NCBI GenBank assembly: GCA_023388715.1
Contig: JAEWFT010000054.1
Location: 1-33,335 of the forward strand
Direction of reading: 5' to 3'
DNA: 33,335 nucleotides
Source: Pseudomonadota bacterium
GTDB taxonomy: Bacteria; Pseudomonadota; Gammaproteobacteria; Xanthomonadales; Xanthomonadaceae
Shown: positions 27,986 through 33,335 of the stretch, piece by piece
How the letters are laid out: each line of letters begins with the position of its first letter
Numbering within the stretch: position 1 is the first letter of the stretch
Notes under the pieces: model-generated
What the model was told of the DNA's origin: nothing
Seen by the model: the letters and a program-made list of their open reading frames with translations, nothing else
The model's database searches: none
Program-made: the position numbers and the translations under genes

Positions 27986-29793
27986 GCGGGAAGGTCCATG
28001 GGCGTGGAATCGCCGGAGGCGGGTAGGGTAAAGGTAAAGCGGGCGCCTTGTCCCGGGCTGGCCTCGGCCCGGATCTCGCCGCCGTGGCGCGCCAGCACGC
28101 GGCGCGCGCTGGCCAACCCAATGCCGGTGCCCTCGAATTCCTTGACCGAGTGCAGGCGCTGGAACACGCCGAACAGCTTGCCGGCGTAGGCCATGTCGAA
28201 GCCGACGCCGTTGTCGGCGACGGTGAATTCGTAATTGCCGTCCGCACCGCGGCGATGGGTGACCTCGATCACCGCGGGCTCCGACCCGGCGCTGTACTTC
28301 ACCGCGTTCGACAGCAGGTTGAGGAACAGCTGGCGCAGCATGTTCTCGTCGCCGACCAGGATCGGCAGCGGCTGGATCCGCCAGTCGATCCGGTGGGCGG
28401 GGGTGTCGCTGGCATTGTTGGCATCCAGCATCGCGCGGATCTCCTCCACCAGCGACTGCAGGTCCACCGGCTGCATGCGCATCGCGCTGCGCCCCAGCCG
28501 CGAGTAGACCAGCAGGTCGTCGATCAGCCGCGACATGCGCGTGGCCGAACTGGTGATGATCCCGAGGTAGTGCTCGGTCTTCTCGTCGTTGCGCTCGCCC
28601 AGGTGTCGGCGCAGCTTGTCGGCGAAGCCGCCGATGTGGCGCAGCGGCGCGCGCAGGTCGTGCGAGACCGAATAGCTGAAGGCCTCCAGCTCGCGGTTGA
28701 CCTCGGTCACCTGGTCGACCTTGCCCTGCAGCTGGCGGTTCAGCTCGGTCACCTGGCGTTCGGCGGCCTTCTGCGCGGTGACATCGTTGGCGGTCAGCAG
28801 GGCGACCTGCTCGTCGCTGCCCGGCAGCGACATCCGCCGCGCATTGACCATCAGCACCCGCTCGCGGCCGTCGGGATCGCGATAGCTCACCTCGTGGTCC
28901 CACAGCTCGCGGTCGCGGCGCAGCACGTCGACCAGCCGCTGGCGCAGTTCTTGGGTGGCCCAGGCGCCGGCATCCGGCCCGACCGTATCCAGCGTCTTGC
29001 CCAGCACGCCCACGTCCACCCCGAAGACCTCGACGAAGGCGGGGTTGTGCATCACCACGCGCAGGTCGCGGTCGAGCACGAGCACCGGCTCGCGCACGGT
29101 CTGCAGCACGGCCTGGGCGCGCACGCTGGAGCGGTTGGCGCTGAGCTCGGCGACGCGCCGGTGCCGCAACTGCAGCGCCAGCGCGATCCCGAGCAGGCCC
29201 AGCATCAGCAGCTGCGCGGCCATCGCCAGCCAACTCAGGGTGGTGGCGCGGCGCGCAAGGTGCACCGCCTCCTGCTCGCGAAGCACCAGCGCGGCGCGTT
29301 CGGTGTCCTGGATCTCGGTGGCGACCTGCCGCAGCTGGTTCCGCTCGAGCAGCCAGCGCACCTGCTCGCGCTCCGCCGCGCCGGGGGGGCGGGCGAGGAT
29401 CTCCTCCATCGCGTTCGAGCGCTGCTCGATCATCGAAGAGAGCCGGCCGACCCGCAGCTGCTGGTCGGCGTCCTCGCGGGTGAGCTGCGCCAGGTCCCGC
29501 AGGTGCACCGGGATGTTGCGCCTGCTGTCGGCCAGCCGCCGGCGCACCGCTTCGGACTCCAGCCCGTAGGCATGGGCGACGGTGGCGGCCTCGCGGTTGC
29601 GCAGCTCGAACATCAGGTGGCTGGCGGTGGCGCCCACCGCGTGGGTGTGGTTGACCGCGCGCGCCGCCTCCTGGCTGCGCAGGTTGGCCTCGCGCACCAA
29701 CAGGGCAGGCCCGACCACGATCAGCAGGGTGACCGCGACCGCCAATCCGATCAGCAGGACGGGGAAGCGGGTGGTGGTCTGGTCGGTTGGCAT
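27982..29793 (-). CDS. Membrane histidine kinase with CHASE3-like sensor and PAS domain
   Basis: Encodes 603 residues from the ATG at 29793. Membrane helices at about 11-33 and 187-208 enclose a helical periplasmic region (34-186), which has CHASE3 appearance. A PAS domain follows (about 224-345: AVLQTVREPVLVLDRDLRVVMHN), then a coiled-coil linker (AAERQVTELNRQLQGKVDQV). The HisKA box FSYSVSHDLRAPLRH has the phospho-acceptor His378. The ATPase domain shows the N box (LLSNAVKYS, Asn496), DNGVGFD (527-533) and GTGIGLA (555-561). The start is uncertain: no clear ribosome site is seen and the frame is open to 29922, but 29793 gives a sensible first helix. It overlaps the response-regulator gene by 4 bp. 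The signal is unknown. Confidence 0.92.
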   Translation of the reverse strand: MPTDQTTTRFPVLLIGLAVAVTLLIVVGPALLVREANLRSQEAARAVNHTHAVGATASHLMFELRNREAATVAHAYGLESEAVRRRLADSRRNIPVHLRDLAQLTREDADQQLRVGRLSSMIEQRSNAMEEILARPPGAAEREQVRWLLERNQLRQVATEIQDTERAALVLREQEAVHLARRATTLSWLAMAAQLLMLGLLGIALALQLRHRRVAELSANRSSVRAQAVLQTVREPVLVLDRDLRVVMHNPAFVEVFGVDVGVLGKTLDTVGPDAGAWATQELRQRLVDVLRRDRELWDHEVSYRDPDGRERVLMVNARRMSLPGSDEQVALLTANDVTAQKAAERQVTELNRQLQGKVDQVTEVNRELEAFSYSVSHDLRAPLRHIGGFADKLRRHLGERNDEKTEHYLGIITSSATRMSRLIDDLLVYSRLGRSAMRMQPVDLQSLVEEIRAMLDANNASDTPAHRIDWRIQPLPILVGDENMLRQLFLNLLSNAVKYSAGSEPAVIEVTHRRGADGNYEFTVADNGVGFDMAYAGKLFGVFQRLHSVKEFEGTGIGLASARRVLARHGGEIRAEASPGQGARFTFTLPASGDSTPMDLPA

Positions 29794-29955
29794 CGCATTA
29801 GTGGTGGGGGATGGCGCTCGGAACGCGCCCCGCCCCACCCGCGGCGGGAGCACCGCGGCGCGGCTGTGCGCCAGCATAAACGCGTGCGATGTGAAGGCCT
29901 TGGCGCGGATGCGTGACGCCATTCTGCGGTGCTCAGATTTGATTTAGCCGGGTGA

Positions 29956-29970
29956 AACCTCAGTGAGGTT
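29956..29970. promoter_or_regulatory. Perfect 15-bp palindrome upstream of aceE, candidate operator
   Basis: AACCTCA and TGAGGTT flank a single central G. It stands in the 262-bp gap between the histidine kinase and aceE, about 35 bp before a possible -10 (30004-30009) of aceE. It does not match the E. coli PdhR site pattern as I know it. The binding protein is unknown. Confidence 0.4.
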
Positions 29971-30003
29971 GCAGTGCAGCAGAAAGGGGACGCAAGGCAT
30001 TGC

Positions 30004-30009
30004 TAGACT
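30004..30009 (+). promoter_or_regulatory. Possible -10 element for aceE
   Basis: TAGACT in the context TTGCTAGACT lies 46 bases before the aceE start. A clear -35 box 17 bases upstream is not seen. Supported mainly by its resemblance to the rsgA and methyltransferase -10-like sites. Confidence 0.3.
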
Positions 30010-30055
30010 GCGGGTTTTCCGCCATTGGCCAGCATGCTGGCTGCCTGGAGTCGCG

Positions 30056-32746
<2,691 letters not shown>

Positions 32747-32750
32747 GGCT

Positions 32751-32800
32751 CTCACTCCCTCCCTTTCGCGAAGCGAAGGGGAGGGCTGGGGTGGGGTGGA
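32751..32800. repeat. Intergenic palindromic repeat
   Basis: CCCTCCCTTTCGC (32757-32769) and GCGAAGGGGAGGG (32773-32785) form 13-bp arms with one mismatch (wobble-compatible in RNA) around a GAA loop; outer sequence is CTCAC on the left and GGGGTGGGG on the right. Short palindromic elements with this CTCAC...CCCT...AGGG...GGGGTG shape occur between genes across many proteobacterial genomes. Only one copy is in this window. Confidence 0.6.
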
Positions 32801-32801
32801 A

Positions 32802-32826
32802 AAGGCGGCCATTGGCCGCCTTTTTT
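32802..32826 (+). terminator. Rho-independent terminator of aceE
   Basis: A 9-bp perfect stem (AAGGCGGCC at 32802-32810 and GGCCGCCTT at 32814-32822) with a 3-base ATT loop is followed directly by a T-run (TTTT after the stem). It is the best intrinsic terminator in the window and isolates aceE from the methyltransferase gene. Confidence 0.88.
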
Positions 32827-32861
32827 CTAGGAGCAGGGGAGGTCCGAGAAGATAGGGTGAA

Positions 32862-32867
32862 TAGAAT
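32862..32867 (+). promoter_or_regulatory. Possible -10 element for the methyltransferase gene
   Basis: TAGAAT lies 24 bases before the methyltransferase ATG, in an AT-richer stretch just past the aceE terminator. No good -35 is apparent 17 bases upstream. Weak evidence. Confidence 0.3.
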
Positions 32868-32890
32868 GTACGTCTAAGCGGGGGAGTCTA

Positions 32891-33335
32891 ATGAAAAAGA
32901 TCGCAGCGGTTGATTTGTTCTGCGGGGCGGGCGGGCTGACGCACGGCTTCGTGCTGGAAGGACTGCCCGTGGTCGCCGGTATCGATCTGGACCCAGCCTG
33001 CCGCTTTCCTTATGAATCCAACAACCAGGCCCGATTCGTTGAGCGGGACATCAGCAAGGTCACCGCGCCCGAACTGAAAGCGCTGTTCGGTGACGCTGAC
33101 CTCACGATTCTCGCGGGCTGCGCCCCGTGCCAACCCTTCTCGACTTACGCACAGCGCTACGAACTGGACGGGAAGGATGGCAAGTGGGGCTTGCTGTATG
33201 AGTTCGCGCGTCTCGCCAAAGGCGCCAAACCCGATGTCATCACGATGGAGAACGTCCCCACCGTCGCGAAACACGAGGTATTTCATGACTTCGTCGATAC
33301 GCTGAAGCGGCTCGGCTACAACGTCTGGTTCGATG
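32891..33335 (+). CDS. Cytosine-5 DNA methyltransferase, N-terminal part
   Basis: The ATG at 32891 has GGGGGAG 4-5 bases upstream; the frame stays open to the right edge, giving 148 residues. Conserved C5-methyltransferase motifs appear in order: motif I VDLFCGAGGLTHGF (residues 7-20; S-adenosylmethionine binding), motif II VVAGIDLDPAC, motif IV GCAPCQPFS with the catalytic PCQ cysteine, and motif VI ITMENVP. The enzyme transfers a methyl group to C5 of cytosine at a specific sequence; the recognition domain lies beyond the window. Base composition is visibly lower in GC than the genes before it, a sign of horizontal origin. It may be a solitary enzyme or belong to a restriction-modification or other defence system, which cannot be told here. 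Confidence 0.92.
   Translation, partial: MKKIAAVDLFCGAGGLTHGFVLEGLPVVAGIDLDPACRFPYESNNQARFVERDISKVTAPELKALFGDADLTILAGCAPCQPFSTYAQRYELDGKDGKWGLLYEFARLAKGAKPDVITMENVPTVAKHEVFHDFVDTLKRLGYNVWFD

Noticed and set aside
29794..29922. Longer N-terminus for the histidine kinase (43 extra residues)
   Set aside because: The extension is not hydrophobic or conserved in appearance and would put a basic stretch before the first helix; no ribosome site favours it. Kept only as a start uncertainty.

Overview
The window looks like a chromosomal segment from a high-GC gammaproteobacterium of the Xanthomonadaceae/Lysobacteraceae (Lysobacter, Luteimonas or Thermomonas-like). The grounds are a base composition that looks near 70% GC, the engB / cytochrome c4 / dsbA gene order, a homodimeric-type pyruvate dehydrogenase E1 and several small conserved families common in that group (DUF1761, DUF924, QEGLA protein, glutaredoxin-rhodanese fusion). 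The assignment rests on recognition of families and gene order, not on a search. Nearly all of it is tightly packed protein-coding sequence; no stretch over 300 bases lacks a gene, and I found no rRNA, tRNA, CRISPR array, insertion sequence or phage gene.

Layout. 1-1716 (minus): a cytochrome c4, the periplasmic oxidase DsbA and the start of a lipoprotein (perhaps a second DsbA) form an envelope redox group, with a good sigma70-type promoter at 1768-1796. 1832-8603 (plus): engB, then gshA, ppc, adhC/frmA and frmB. This joins the first step of glutathione synthesis, anaplerotic PEP carboxylation and the two-step glutathione-dependent formaldehyde oxidation pathway. A hairpin at 8645-8670 separates this from a minus-strand gene for a large secreted protein with two 'SKSC' repeats and a CxxCxxCxxC tail (8712-10472). 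A LuxR-type regulator with an incomplete receiver domain is divergent from it (10665-11306).

11293-15812 (minus): a small unknown protein, a DegV fatty-acid-binding protein, a DUF1761 membrane protein and two overlapping amidohydrolase genes, one of which has lost its metal-binding HxH. 15923-17255 (plus): a short AMP nucleosidase and a DUF924 protein. 17263-20133 (minus): a three-domain glutaredoxin / A-type-carrier-like / rhodanese protein, an SGNH hydrolase and an AlaA-type aminotransferase. 20214-22575 (plus): RsgA and a QEGLA-motif zinc metallopeptidase-like protein. 22572-25077 (minus): a multi-pass membrane protein of glycosyltransferase-C appearance and the glutamate carrier GltS. 25193-27487 (plus): malic enzyme MaeB. 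27545-29793 (minus): a membrane histidine kinase and an Rcp1-type response regulator. 30056-32746 (plus): aceE, followed by a palindromic intergenic repeat and a strong terminator.

At the right edge (32891 onward) the composition drops visibly and a cytosine-5 DNA methyltransferase gene begins and runs off the window. This is the one place where an accessory (restriction-modification or defence) region may start. Central carbon genes (ppc, maeB, aceE), glutamate/alanine metabolism (gltS, alaA) and glutathione chemistry (gshA, frmAB, glutaredoxin fusion) dominate the rest. The least ordinary items are the secreted SKSC protein with its divergent regulator, the metal-less amidohydrolase, the three-domain glutaredoxin and two perfect palindromes in promoter regions.
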